A stretch of DNA of 64,000 nucleotides from Hyaloscypha bicolor E (lineage: Eukaryota; Ascomycota; Leotiomycetes; Helotiales; Hyaloscyphaceae), in NCBI RefSeq assembly GCF_002865645.1, contig NW_020194619.1, positions 2,330,442 to 2,394,441 on the forward strand. The letters run 5' to 3'. The position numbers and the translations under genes are program-made. Positions 21,041 through 33,011 of the stretch are shown here, in pieces. The notes below the pieces were generated by a model. The model was not told the origin of the DNA. It saw only the letters and a program-made list of their open reading frames with translations, and made no database searches. How positions within the stretch are numbered: the first letter of the stretch is position 1; every line of letters starts with the position of its first letter.

Positions 21041-21206
21041 CTATCCGTTGCGCTGCCACCAGGGACGAATTGACCCGTGCATATCTAAGCGAACTGAATC
21101 AGCAAATCATATCGCCAGATTCTTTAATTTAAGACCTCTGATTTGCTGCAATTTTGCGGTATATTTGATCACGGAAATTCGTCCCTGGTGGCAGCGCAAC
21201 GGATAG
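21041..21206. mobile_element. MITE 2, 31 bp perfect inverted repeats
   Basis: A 166 bp element. Its termini are 21041-21071 and 21176-21206; they begin CTATCCGTTGCGCTGCCACC and are identical over 31 of 31 bases. TA dinucleotides at 21042-21043 and 21204-21205 could be the target duplication, as for Tc1/mariner-derived MITEs. It has no coding capacity. The perfect repeats suggest a fairly recent insertion. Confidence 0.85.
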
Positions 21207-21747
21207 GAATAAAATAGTAGTTCCTGCTATGGTCGAATGTGGAGCAAACCTCCCAACATTGGAGAGCTTGACGCTATCCCTAACGAAGGGATGTAAAACT
21301 CGGCGCGGCGCAGAGTCCTTAATTTTTCCAGTACAGTGTTGAACTCACTTGTGGTATCGCATGCTGAACCGCATGCTTTCATTACCTTGAAAAAATATCC
21401 ACGAGCCATGATGCTACATGCTACATAGCGTAACTGCAAAAAGCGAATTAGTAATATTTAGGGTCATAAGAATTGGACAACCCACTATTGGATACTACGT
21501 AGCGGAATCGCTCGTAGATTATTTTCAAGGTAGTGGCAGCATGCGAGACCACAAGCTCGCTGGTTAGTTCATTTCTGTACCACAAGAATTAATGACTCGG
21601 CGCCCCAAGGGATGTCGAAAAAAGGAAAAAGAGAAAGGAGACCTTATTCCTCCAGTAGTCGCTGGCCGACTCTTCCTCGAATAGATCCCAGAGGCGATGT
21701 TACATTTCCAGCCCTTCCTCCAAGATTCGTACCACTGTGGTAGTCAT
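21207..21747. other. Intergenic between MITE 2 and MITE 3
   Basis: About 0.5 kb. No gene, repeat or regulatory element that I can support. Confidence 0.4.
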
Positions 21748-21749
21748 TA

Positions 21750-21971
21750 CCTGTTCGTACCTCCCACTTAGCACCCTAGGTGGTCAGTGAATCCGATTTG
21801 GCCACGAAAGCGATCGGGCCAAGTGTTTACCTAGTAAATTTATATGGGAGGTATTTCTAGCTGGCTTATGCCTGCCGTAAAATTTGCTAGGTATACACTT
21901 GGCCCGATCGCTTTCGTGGCCAAATCGGATTCACTGACCACCTAGGGTGCTAAGTGGGAGGTACGAACGGG
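21750..21971. mobile_element. MITE 3, near-palindromic, TA target duplication
   Basis: A 222 bp element with arms of about 91 bases (21750-21840 and 21881-21971) around a spacer of about 40 bases. Apart from one mismatch at position 3-4, the outer 77 bases of the two arms match exactly (outer end GTTCGTACCTCCCACTTAGC). TA repeats at 21748-21749 and 21972-21973 are the probable target duplication. A hairpin of this length would form readily in RNA. Non-coding; Tc1/mariner-like MITE is the best guess. Confidence 0.85.
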
Positions 21972-22140
21972 TATCCTACTGATTGGCAGCCCAGACATCA
22001 GACACTTTTTCAGTCTGCTTATCGGGCGTAAGTCAGCGACACGGGCATTTCATCGCACTTGCAGTCTATCCATTCAGAGCATCGACCCGATGATTAGCTT
22101 TGATTTCGTCCTAATTGTTACGTTGTTGTTTCCCTTAATA

Positions 22141-23283
22141 CTATGTCGTTTGAAGTCGATAGGTTCCTGGAACGGGGCCGTCGGTTGAGCCGGGATGTTT
22201 TGTATTGATATGCTTGACAGCATGGTCGCGGCGTCCATATGGCGGTTTGTGCCCATCCTGTCCGTATGGGCATGTGCGAGCGGGGCAATAGTATATGGAG
22301 ACACCAGAAGTGAAGCCATGTCGGACTTTGTGCCGGGAGAGACATCTCCTTGTAGCTCCTCGATATTCACAGTCGGAGCAGGTGTGCGGTTTTGTGTGTG
22401 AATCCAAATGCCTCCTGTTATTTTCATTCAATTCATAGAACTATGCAGAGCACATGAGAAGGACTCACATTAGATTGGGTGTAGAGTCTGAGACTTTGAG
22501 GCATTCGCTCCACCTGCATTTGGTCTGAGAAGCTGCATGAGTTCGGACGTGGGCTCTGGAGTAGAACTATCAGCGTCATGGGGGAGAATGAATCTTTTAA
22601 ACTCACCGCAGATCTGAAGGCTGATTGAAAGTCTCCAAGCAGAGGGCCCACTTGCATCGATGAACGGCAGACGGTATCAGGCGCTTGTGCGATTGACTGG
22701 ATTCTGGTGATGACGAGGAGCTTGACCTTGACCTCTTTCGTGGTAAAGTACTTGTTACGGGTCGAGGCATTACTGATAACTCTATTGAGTCTAAGGACTG
22801 GGTCGGTGGGTGCTCCATCTCGGGCGCCAGTACATTATCTGGCTCCGCCGGGAAAGTTGTTGGATAGAGTATGTCGGCCGCATTGAGCGGATCGTTCCAG
22901 TCAAAATCAATACCCAAGCCAGTTGATGAGAGGTTGCCAGTACCGGCAATGTCATCTTGATTATCTTGGCTTTGGGAGAGGAGACTCCAGATAAGCTCAC
23001 TAGGTTCCGGGTTGAGGTAGTCATTGAAGAGAAAAGCTTCGGGACCGGAGAGAGACGGAATCTGATTTCTCAATGCATCTGATTCGTGGACTCTTGTGTC
23101 CGAGTGTCCTGGGGCTTGTCGTTGGCTCCTCAAGATATCAGGTTGGGTATCTTCGCATGGTGTGGCAGGTTGCAGGGAGGAGAAATCGAGGTAATTGTCG
23201 AAGGGGAAACTGGGTTGAGGTGAACTGGACGGAACAACGTAAAATTCGGACGAGGGATCAAAGCTATCACCGTTAACTACCAA
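22141..23283 (-). CDS. C2H2 zinc-finger transcription factor
   Basis: Nuclear DNA-binding protein. Exons read as complement(22141..22414, 22469..22555, 22607..23283 or further right). The 54 and 51 nt introns each cut a zinc finger, and correct splicing restores both: CKWALCLETFNQPSDLRAHVRTH and, across the next junction, CRWSECLKVSDSTPNLMRHLDSH, each C-x4-C-x12-H-x3-H. A third finger (CSDCEYRGATRRCLSRHKVRH) is C-x2-C-x12-H-x3-H, and a fourth follows at CPARTCPYG...HAVKHINTKH. The N-terminal 200 residues are acidic and Ser/Pro-rich, like an activation region, with a basic RKRSRSSSSSSPESSQSHKR stretch. The start is unresolved: the frame stays open to about 23340 with no ATG in frame, so a 5' exon is missing from this reading. 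Confidence 0.78.
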
Positions 23284-24060
23284 ACTAGATCCATTGTAGG
23301 AGATGTCGCAAAGGCCGGGCTGCGCGACCCGGCCAAGACCAGGCTAGGGAGGAACAGGCGGTCACCCACCCCCGCAGGGGGGTTTAACGGAGGGTTCAAG
23401 CCCTCCCAGATAGTGTGATGGACCACCGGAACTTTGTGAGACCAGAAAAAGATGAAAGAATGTATGTTGGATGCGAGAGAACGTGTGAGGTCTTTATACC
23501 AGCCAGGAAAAGCCGGAGGGCCTCCAAGAGGCTGTCGGGGATTCGCCATGTGCAGTAAGCTTGTGTGGTTGTCCATTCAGGAAGCAGGAAGCACGCAATT
23601 TTACTGCACGCCTGATAGGACAACTCTGGCACTGGACTTCCATTGGATAGAAAGTGGAAGGCCTCTCAGAGGCCCCCACTAAGCCTTTTTGGACCGATCG
23701 GATTCGACCGTTGAAAGCAAGCCCTCGTGTCAAACCAGCCTCCCCCCCGCGCACATTAATATCACTATTGGGTAGATATCAGAGTTCTACCCTCTGTTGT
23801 GAGTCGTGTGTCGAGCTTCTCTCGCGTCCGAGAACCCCTGTATCAGGCTCTTCCAAGGAGGCTGCCATTGATAATCGCCTCAGAGCACATTAGCTTGAAA
23901 CCAGAAGTCTCATTTATTATTGGCGAGGGCGACTCGACACGGATCCAAATAAAACTGTCACCGCTGGATATCAGAATTTCCATGTCGAAAATTCATCTTG
24001 GCAGCTGCGAGTGGGAAAATGTAAAACGACACCCCAGGTGTCGATTTGGGGCCAGACTAA
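23284..24060. other. Intergenic, possible 5' exon of the C2H2 gene
   Basis: The region 23284-23340 continues the C2H2 frame without a stop and probably belongs to that gene. Beyond it I see no supported gene. Confidence 0.35.
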
Positions 24061-24535
24061 CCTGAAATAAAGGCACTCGGATAGGAATACCGAAACTTAC
24101 CTTTATCTTTAAATTTAAATTACTTTATAAGAAGTCAATAAAATTAAAAAATTCTTTATATTATTATAGGGTCAATTATAGGCTATTCAAATATAAACTT
24201 TTTATAAAATAGTAATTAGTAATAGTTCTTAAAATTAAAGAAGTTAAAAAGTTATTATTTTATAGTTTAAAGGTAGCCTTAAGAGAGCCTAGAAATTTAG
24301 CAACAGAGTACCTAAATTTAAATCGGGAATGCCTAAGTTATAAGGACTTTTAAGGCTAATTATTTTAAATTTTAAGAATCTAGTTAATAAAAGCTATTAT
24401 TAGAATATTAATTTCTTGTAAGTAGCTTTATTATTAGCTTATAAGAACGTGGCAAAACTCTCTAGCTTATATATTTAATAGTAGCCTTTAATTAATATAA
24501 TAAGTTAGAGTACCTTAACAGGCTAATTAAATTAA
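24061..24535. repeat. AT-rich, probably RIP-degraded relic
   Basis: About 475 bp of very AT-rich sequence (long runs such as AATTAAAAAATTC and TTTATAATAG) with abrupt edges against normal-composition DNA on both sides. TA steps dominate. This composition is what repeat-induced point mutation leaves of old transposon copies. I cannot identify the original element. Confidence 0.6.
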
Positions 24536-24978
24536 TCGACGCCCCCTCCGCCCCCAATCAATACCTGGGGGTGTCGGTTTACAATTTCCCCCTCTTCGAG
24601 GCGTCAGCAAGCCAGACTTCAAACCCTTCTCAAAAGACCTCCATAGAGTAGAGAACACCATCCCACATATTCCCTCACTGCTGTTTTTGCAGCACAACAA
24701 ATTGAGGACAGGCCACTTGGTACAGTGCAGAGCCTTATGGAGATGAAGGAAGAAACACATCTGCAACTGGCTTACTGCCAAGCAATGCGGCAATGCGGCC
24801 GCCCGCCCATCTCCAGCGGATTTTCGGACCTCAGCCTTGTCTCCTCCGCTGTTCTCCCGACCCTCCGCAAACATATATCACGCATGCTCCTTCCCTCTTT
24901 CTCACACCTCTCTCTGCCATCAATTCCCTTCCCTTTCACCTCGCCCATCGACTCTAGAGCTCACCTCCTGATCGCACA
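24536..24978. other. Upstream region of the NAD(P)-binding gene
   Basis: About 0.45 kb, CT-rich over the last 100 bases before the ATG at 24979, as is common for fungal core promoters. No other feature. Confidence 0.35.
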
Positions 24979-25787
24979 ATGCATCTCGTCCTCACTGGGG
25001 CCACAGGCCTTGTCGGCTCCGCCGTCCTCCAACAAATGCTCGTCACCCCCTCCGTCTCAAAAGTCTCAATCCTCTCTCGTAGACCAGTTGCCCAAGTCGA
25101 GGGACACTCCAAAGCGCGCGTCATAATTCATAAAGACTATGCCACCTACCCGCCTGAATTGTTGAACCAGTTGAAGGATGTAGATGGTGTCGTATGGGCG
25201 CAGGGCATCTCCTCTGTCTCGGTATCAAAACCGTACTTCCCCTCCCCACCCTCTCGATTTCAAAGATAGGCTGATGGATAATTGGTGGCAGAGAATACGA
25301 GCAGATCACAAACACATACCCATTAGCTTTCGCACGCGCCCTCTCTACAACCCTTGCCCCAAAACCAGTAAACTTCATCTACGTCTCCGGCGAAGGGGCA
25401 ACAACCACCCCTTCCTTCCTAACACAACACTGGGCGCGGATCAAAGGGCTGACGGAATCCTCCCTCGTCGCTTTATCCAAACAACCTGAATACGCAAACC
25501 TCAGACCGATAAGTTTGAGACCAGGAGCCGTGGATCCGACGTTCCATACAGAGGTGAAAGATTTTGTGCCGAGGCGGACGGCAGCGATGGGCATGGTGGA
25601 GAAGGCTGCGTTGCCTGTGTTTAGAGGACTGTTGCCTAGTATGATGAGTCCGACGAAGGAGTTGGGTAAGGTGCTGGTTGAGTTGGCGATGGGTGATGGA
25701 GGGGCGCATAAGGAGGGGGAGAGCGGCGTTAGTGGGGAGGGCAGGACGTTGAGTAACGCTGCTATGAGGAGGTTGGCTGGGATTTGA
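24979..25787 (+). CDS. NAD(P)-binding Rossmann-fold protein (atypical SDR)
   Basis: Predicted 249 residues, exons 24979..25232 and 25292..25787, with a 59 nt intron (donor GTACTT, branch GCTGAT, acceptor GGCAG) in matching phase 2. MHLVLTGATGLVGSAVLQQM is the GxxGxxG nucleotide-binding start; SILSRRPV ends beta2. After the junction VSKPEYEQITNTYPLAFARAL, then NFIYVSGEGATTTP and WARIKGLTESSL, where Y-S and the later K mark the catalytic region seen in HTATIP2-like and similar atypical SDRs. The final 60 residues include a small membrane-like stretch (VEKAALPVFRGLLPSMM). Substrate unknown. Confidence 0.82.
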
Positions 25788-26361
25788 TTGATGAAGTAGG
25801 TGAGGGATGGCGTTTGTGTATGATATATATGTATGGCTAGGCTAGATGAGAATGATACCACTTCATATATGCTTGGAGAAATGTATGATGGTTGATGATT
25901 CATTTGATATGTATCTACGAATCTCCCTAACCTTCCTCCCAAATCCAACCTTTGAACACGTCTTTCTGATCTTCACACAATAACAAAACACAAGCTCCCC
26001 AAGAGATGATACAAGTAACTTTCTGCAAAACAAGCGAATTTTGCCGTCCCAACTGCAAAGGGCACTGAACCAGGCACCGCATCTCCAAAAACTCCTGTAA
26101 ATGTTGGTATCAACGATACGCAAATAGTTTGTAACAAGAAAAATGATGTAACAAGAAAACAAACGGAGTGATAAAGTGACAAGGCAAGCCATGCAAGCAT
26201 ATAATCATGAAGTAAACGAAAGAAGCAAACATCGCCAAATATCAACATCAACATCGAATCGTAACAACACCGAAGGTGGGTGGCGTGCAGCCGTGGTCTC
26301 GTGATCAATCTCTCTTCCTCTTTCTTATTCTCATTTCCTCGCTCTTCGCTGCGCTCACAGC
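25788..26361. other. Convergent 3' flanks
   Basis: About 0.57 kb between the ends of two converging genes. It holds both 3' UTRs. No other feature. Confidence 0.4.
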
Positions 26362-28594
26362 TCAAACAAACTCGGGCATCGGCATCTTCATATTCTGCAA
26401 ACTCCTCTGATGCGCTAACATCCCCTCAAACGCAACCGCATTCAGCGTGATGCCTGCCGCAATCGTGTCCTCCGTTTTCCTTTCTCTCTCTTGTCGTTCC
26501 CTCTCCAACCTCTCCCTCTCATGCATCTCCCCCTGCTCGCCCATGCGATTAATCTCCTCCTCGACATCTGCCAACAGAGCCGACAAATCTGAATCCGCAT
26601 AAATGCGGATGCTTTCGACGTCTCTTCCACCACGTCGACTTTCAGGGCTTGTGACTTTGACCTCCTCAACCACTCGGTCTAATCTTTCTGGAGATTGGCC
26701 TTTTGTAGGGGAGCGAGGTGGCGTATTTTCCCCATTCGGAGCAATCGCCATCGCTAGTGCTATCTGCACAACATGCTTCTCCTCTTCTACCACATGCCCT
26801 CCTCTCTCCTGCTCCACCACTGGCTGCATAATCAACGCTGCAGCCACATGCTCCAGTAACTTCTGCCTCACTCGCGTCCGTCGGTTTTCCGCTTGCTCGA
26901 GCTTAGCCACCCAATCGTCGATAGAGGAATCGAGTTCTGAGAGCGCCTCTTCTTGTTTGAGCATGCTGTCGTGGCTGAACTTCGCTACGCGCGGACTTCG
27001 TAGATAAGTGCAAATGCGGTCGTGGAGGTTCCGTCTTCCAGAGCGGAGAGAGCGGTGCGTTTTACGGAGATATTCACATCTTTCATCCAGAGCCCGGAGT
27101 TCGCGGGACAAAGTGTCAACGTCCTTGGAGTTGAGGACTTCGAAGCGGGATGCTTGGCCGATGGCTTGTTTACGGAGTGTCTCAACTTCTGAGGCGGGGA
27201 GGAATGTGGATGCTGTTGTAGCAGGGTGCCCGGAGGGTAGGTGCTCGAAGGCTTTCTGCTCTTCGAGAAGGGTGGCGGATGTGGAAGGGGACCGTTTTGA
27301 GATCGAGCGTTTGACGGGGGACGCATCTGCACGTTTTTTGGGTCGTCCGCGGTCCATGATTGAGGCACCGCCTTCGGATTCGTGGCGTCGGTGGCCGTGG
27401 GAGGCGCCGAGAGGGAACTGGCGTTGAGGGGCGTCTGAGACGCCGCGGGAGTGCCCGGGGACCATGGGACCGGGGCAGGCAGAGGGTGGGGTGGGAGTTA
27501 CTGAGCGGGCGAGCTTGGGTGAGGAGCGACCTTCTGGGATGGAAATAGGGATGGCGGAGTTGGGTGTGGCAGCCATTGATGTTGGGGCGGTAGTGGCGGA
27601 GAGGAGGCTGGTACTTGATGCCGACATGGGAGTATATGGGGATGCACGAGAGTAAGGAGAGTTGTCTATCATCCTGGCTGATTTTGGTGGAACGTCTGGG
27701 GGAGTGCTGCCGGACCGCAGACGTGTACCTGAAGGTTTCCGGGGAATGCGCTGGATTTGGGAAGGTGAAGACGAGGGGATGACGAGAGGAGCCAGCGACT
27801 TTGGAGAGAGGGGTTGTTTCGGCGAGACTGATCTGGGGTTGTTTGATGAAGAGGCTGAAGAGCTTTGGCAGTTTTGCTGGATACCCTGTGGTATATTCGC
27901 TGCGGCTGGAGCATTAGTACTATCCGCCGATATAGCCATTTCAGCATTCTCGTCCAGTGCAGGTCCGGATATGCAGGACATCATGGATTCCCCAAAGACA
28001 TGTTGCCGCCAGCTATTCCCGGGCGCACTGATCGATCGTTCATGTAGTGGTGGGCGGCCGGGTATTGTTGCTAAGAAATCTAATCAGTTTCACCGACACC
28101 ATACAACTTTTCTGAGGGGCAAAACTCACGAGAGTCCATGGCTATCTCCTGCACTGTGGTCATTGGACCCAATTCTGGCACACTGACCTTTCTTCTCCGG
28201 ATGAGGGTCTGCTCTTTGGGCTTCAGTCGAAGTGCAGTGCCAAGTAGTGATCGCTCCTTCTCGGTGCTCCCATTTTGCCCTATGGTCGTGGATTGTGATT
28301 GTGACTGCTCTGCCTCTGCATTCTTCTGTCCCGCCGCTACCGATAGTCTGTCCTTTGTGGGGAACAGTTGGTATTTGCGTGGTTCCGTCGGTTGATGCAT
28401 CCTCCAGACATACTTCTCCTTCTCGTCCGCCTGGGGAACCTCTGTTGACTAATATACGCGTCAGAAAATGAAAGCAAAGAGATCAGAGGACATACGGCAT
28501 CATGTGAAGAGTGTGGAGATAGCTCCCTCGCAATATAATTGTTCAACCCCGCACTACTCGGAGTGTCGACCAGGAAGTCAGCGATATGGGCCAT
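26362..28594 (-). CDS. Uds1-domain protein (up-regulated during septation)
   Basis: Predicted 705 residues; exons complement(26362..28070, 28130..28439, 28496..28594), introns of 59 and 56 nt. The joined N-terminus reads MAHIADFLVDTPSSAGLNNY ... KYVWRMHQPTEPRKYQLFP, conserved-looking and basic. A long Ser/Pro-rich low-complexity stretch covers about residues 150-390. The Uds1 domain (PF15456) follows, with LRKQAIGQASRFEVLNSKDV, LSRELRALDERCEYLRKTHR and a coiled coil up to about residue 530. A second charged helix (MHERERLERERQERERK) lies near the C-terminus. The yeast-like members are linked to septation and cell polarity, so a cortical or septal role is inferred. The intron acceptor at 28440-28441 (AGAG) is chosen because it keeps the frame. 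Confidence 0.85.
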
Positions 28595-31500
28595 ATATGC
28601 TTTGCCAATGGTGCCTTTTGGATTTGTTGGACAGGACAAAAAAGGTGATCCTGAAGCTTAACGTAAGCTCCTCGAAATAGCAACAGAGCTGGCGAGGAAT
28701 GGGAGACAAATTCGAGTAAGCTGACAGAACTCTATCGACCACTGGCACATCAATAGAGTTGCAAACAACCGGCGGAAGATATACTTATGAGGACCAGACA
28801 CTTGGACCGACCCCAGGACGTCGGAGGCGACTTAAGGATCTGAACCTCCATCCCTTGCTCAAAAATCAAGCATGCAGCAGGGGACACTAGTCACCAAGCT
28901 CCTACGATGGTGTCGGCAGCCAGGCCCCATGAAGGAGGAGCTCCATGAACGCTGTGGCGTCTGAGACACAGAGACACAGAGCTTTCTTCCCAGTCGGAAG
29001 AGCACTCCACCACGATTCGACGAATGGACCAGGGATGGGGCTGGCAGGTGAGGCGTTGCTGCGGGCTGGCCACAGAAGAGCATGAAACCGCTTGAGCCCA
29101 TGGCAAAGACAGGGCCCGACAGGCCAGAGAGGCAGCCTGCACCGAGACCAGCCAGCGCCGAGATCAGCCAGACCCGAGACAATGCCAGGGCAGGCCAACC
29201 GTCGAGGTGCTCCGTGCAGCAGCGACGCATTGTCAGCTTGCCGCGTTGCGTGGTAGCGATGGGCCATCCTGTCTGCGCTCCTGCAGGCGGCGAGGGAGGG
29301 AAGGGCGAGGGGCAGCTGCAGCTGCACCACTCGAGCACCTTCAACTGCACTCCCTCCTGCTGACCCATCACAGCAGCTCGGCTAATGTTTGAGCGTCCTG
29401 ATGAATAAGAATTGCTTCTCACGGCCACTGCAAAAGACTGCAAATCCTGCGGCTACTGGGGATGCAATTGGCTAATGAGGCATTTCGCAGCTTTGCACAG
29501 ACGTTGAATTTGGGTTGATGGCGCAGGGGAGCGGGGCAATTTGGATATTGTCTTGGCTGCCCCTCGCTTGCAGCGTTGCACACACACTTCACTGCAAAAT
29601 CTGCTGAACACACCGGACCTCATCGAAGATGTCCGCGGGTGCTAGTGTTGGGATGAAGTAAAAAGAAAGCAGCGGGCCTCAATATCGAGTGGAGCTGTCG
29701 AGCAAAACTCCCGAAGCCTCGAGATTGCTCGAGAAATGCCGGTGGCTTCAAGAAGTGCTGCGGGCTCAAAGGCAAGAGGGCAGATCACGCAGCCTCCTCC
29801 TATTCTTGCATTTTCACCGTGCACTCAGAGCTCTCGCTGCTTACTCGTGATGATGGCATGTTGTTGCTTTCATGTCAGCCGCTCTGCTGCCTCCCCTGAC
29901 TCGCAACTAGTTTCCTGATTCATCGAATGCGACTTTTCAAGCACTGGCTGCGTTCGTCTCACCATCTGTCAAAAGTAACTTTCTAACTAAAGCAAGTCAT
30001 TCGACGACAGCTTCATCGCTGGCAACACGTGCAACTGGCCCACAGTGTTTCAGTGCCTCTCAAACCGATGGTCAACCAGTTCCCCACCAACCCTCAAACT
30101 AAGCAATTTATCTGAAGTCATATCGAAGTTTTGAATCCTCCAAACATTGCCCTCGATGTTTGCTCGTGCCTCCAGCAAGCAGGTCTGGAGCCGGAGAATT
30201 CAGGAACCTCACTGATCGAATCCCCAACTTCCGAAAACGCAGTTGTTTTGTTCATGCAACAGAATCCCGTCCAGCGCGCCCTCGACGCGGGGTTATCTTC
30301 CCAATTTCAGGATGTTCGCCGTGCCCGTCTGTGCGTTCCGGCTTTGCGCTGACGGACCCGGTCAGCCCTTCTCAAACGGTCATGGTCTTGAAACCAGCTT
30401 CCCGCACTGTACTGTAACACTCAGCATGATAGAAGTATTTCTGAGAATAGACATCGTGGGGACGGTGCTTCCTCTTCTTTGCGTATGGATCCTCCGATCA
30501 ACCCACGAGGGCATCTCACCTCGAGTCCTCGATGCACCTTGGACCGACCCGGCGTTCCGACAACCTTGCCACATACAGTACTGTTCATCCAGCTCCTTTC
30601 TTGGCAATCCTGTCACATTGTCCAGGGCCCCACGCGGCTTGGACCCCAGATCCTGAGCTTCTCGAGCTCTGTGAAAGCTGCTGAAGCAAAAAGAAACGAC
30701 TGCCAAACCACACGGGGCGCCTGCAAGGCTTAAAAATGAGGAAAACAACAGCCGGCACTTGTGCTTTCAAGATCTCGACGAGCTGCCTGTGACAGCAAGC
30801 TAGGGGCAGCGATCAGAAAGTTAAAGGAGAATTGGGATCTCGATCACTGAAACCTTAATGTTAGGAGAAGGCCTGCCCCGCCATGTCTATCTCCGGAAGG
30901 GCAGGCAGGACCTCGTCAACAACCTCTCATTTTCGTTTCAAGGATCGAAGTAAGCTTGCTCTTGCCCGTTAAAAGCTTCACTATGGGCAAGCATCTCCTC
31001 TAATAACACGCTGATATTCAATTCAAATCCTTGGTTCCGGGGAACTTGGCTGCAAGCATTGCCCCTACAACATCGGGACGGCCAGCAATCGATACAAGAT
31101 AGCAGCGATAGAGGGGCACGAGGGGCAGCTCATTTTTCAGCAACTGCTTCAACTCCTGAAGGACACCTCTACCTCACCTCCTCCCATCAAAGCACGCAAC
31201 GCTTACGATGGAAGCACACGATCAGAAGTTTCAAGCACTGCGTTCCCGCCAAGCACAGCAACAGAATCTTAAATCTCTTATCCGCTCCGCTCCGCATCGG
31301 GGAGATTTCGCGCATCATTTCATCTTCCTTTTCTACGAGTTAGTTGGGCCCGCGAGCTGCCCATTGGTTTATGTAAAAGCACAGCCAGAAAAGATTCGAA
31401 GATTGTCAGCACAGATCCAAATTCATGCACACACTTTGATGCTGCAGCTGCTCCCCACATTACTCGCGCACTGTCCTCTTCGTCGGCCTCTGGCTCACAA

Positions 31501-31762
31501 GATCCTCTTATTAATTGATCATGATCTGCGCCGCTCCCACCCTCTGCCTTTTCTCACTCTGGAAACAAAAACGTACGATTTTCTCTAAATTCGCCCTTTT
31601 ATCCTCATTATCCTCCCGTTCACGGGAAGCAGGACCACCCTACACACCGCTTTGACCATCGACGACGAGCTCAGAGCTGTACGCTTTCGGAAGGTGTGTG
31701 GCTGCATCACTGCTAGATTCGGCCTCGCTCTAAGATTGCATTTCCGTTTCTGAAATCTGAAC
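28595..31762. other. Gene-poor stretch, about 3.2 kb
   Basis: Promoter of the Uds1 gene at its left edge. The open frames here (for example 28859-29443 minus, 30380-30748 minus, 31208-31588 plus) are Cys/Ser/Pro-rich and unlike proteins, so I call none. No repeat or structured RNA recognised. Confidence 0.45.
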
Positions 31763-33011
31763 TCATCCTTCGTGGAACGCTGTGGATATGTCAGCCTCGA
31801 ACGTTTGTCTCGTCTCGTCGCAGAACCGCATCTTGCGGGTTTCCCTGTCATTGGCCAGTTCCAGCACTGTTTCCATAAATAAAATACACTTTTTGAATCC
31901 TGACCGGCCACGAGGAGTTCTGAAAGTAAGCTCGGTGGGGTTCGCTTGGAAGAGCAAATCCTTCAAGCCCGCCGTTCAGGTCGCTGGTCCCTCGGGCGGA
32001 AACGCACCTTGCCCTGTCCGCTGCGGCGAGCCGAAGTCAAATAAATTAATTTTCGTTCCAGGGCACCGGATGAGACAAAAGACTGGGGGAAAAGTAATTC
32101 TCCGTATGTTTTATGCGGTACTAAAGGACGTTGCACAATTGTAGATCTTTCCTCGACTTCGTGGTCGGACACCTCAAAACTCAGACTCTGTATGTTCATC
32201 TCGACAGCAAGTTCTGGTAGGAAATGTGATCCAGCACACGTTCTCTTCTTCAGAGCCGATGTCTTTTCAAACAATCCCACCCTTGAGTTCCGAGTCAAGT
32301 TAAAGAAAGGTGAAGCCTGAGTCTGAACAGCAAGGAACAATTGACGAGAAATAAAGTGCGTGGCTAGGGCAGGCATGGACTGCCGAGCTTCCTCCACAAT
32401 CCACTCAACTATCATCAATCCCAGTCTATATTGCGCATTCGGATATAGGGCTGGACCGGGTGGCCTGTTCTTCCGCCTCAGACGCGCAAGGGTGTGATTG
32501 GCCACTTCTGCAGCACGTTCGAAACCAGTCACGAAACAGATTTCTCAATCTCGACATTCTTAATGACTGCTGTGCGGGTGGTGATGATTTCGAGGTGTGA
32601 TCCGCTGGTACACAGAACATTAGTATTGCCGGCATAAGTTTTGTGGATTTCATGTGCGAAAGGTGTACGGAAGAGGTTCTGTGCAAAGGAGAAGATGCTA
32701 GATTCGTCTTGACGTGCAGCAGCGACAAGGAGGAGGCGCAAATAAACGTGTGGCTGGAATCCGTGCTCAGGAACAAGAGATGAGATGAAATTATCGTCAT
32801 GCTTCACTCCGAAAGCCCGAATCCCACTGTAACATTGGGGATTTGGAGTGGGATTTGAGATGAAAGAACGAAACGGGTTCGGAGATGATTGTATCACTGA
32901 GAGTAGGCCTGGCCTCCTCCAAGATCCACCTCGAATCCAAGATCCCAAATTCAAGGTCCCAGGAAAAGAAAGTGGTCCTTCGGATGCCGGAGGCCTTCCC
33001 CACCCCCTCAA
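31763..33011 (-). pseudogene. Degraded gene of unknown family
   Basis: Successive minus-strand segments read like protein but lie in different frames: WDLEFGILDSRWILEEARP (about 32800-33000), FISSLVPEHGFQPHVYLRLL through KNVEIEKS (32540-32810), TGFERAAEVANHTLARLRRK through RRSGQGK (about 31998-32532), and DLLFQANPTELTFRTPRG to the stop at 31763. The last two join by a normal-looking 47 nt intron (GTGCGT, branch CTGAAC, acceptor CTTGAAG), which argues that this was a real gene. The other two changes of frame, near 32530 and 32805, each need a single extra base and have no intron-like sequence. I do not recognise the family. Sequencing error in two places is the alternative. Confidence 0.4.

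Noticed and set aside
23380..23415. GGAGGGTTCAAGCCCTCC looked like a tRNA T-arm.
   Set aside because: It is a simple hairpin with a six-base loop; the rest of a tRNA cloverleaf is absent.
28859..29443. Long minus-strand open frame of 194 codons.
   Set aside because: The translation is Cys/Ser/Pro-rich and unlike a folded protein; the opposite strand is equally open because the region is GC-rich.
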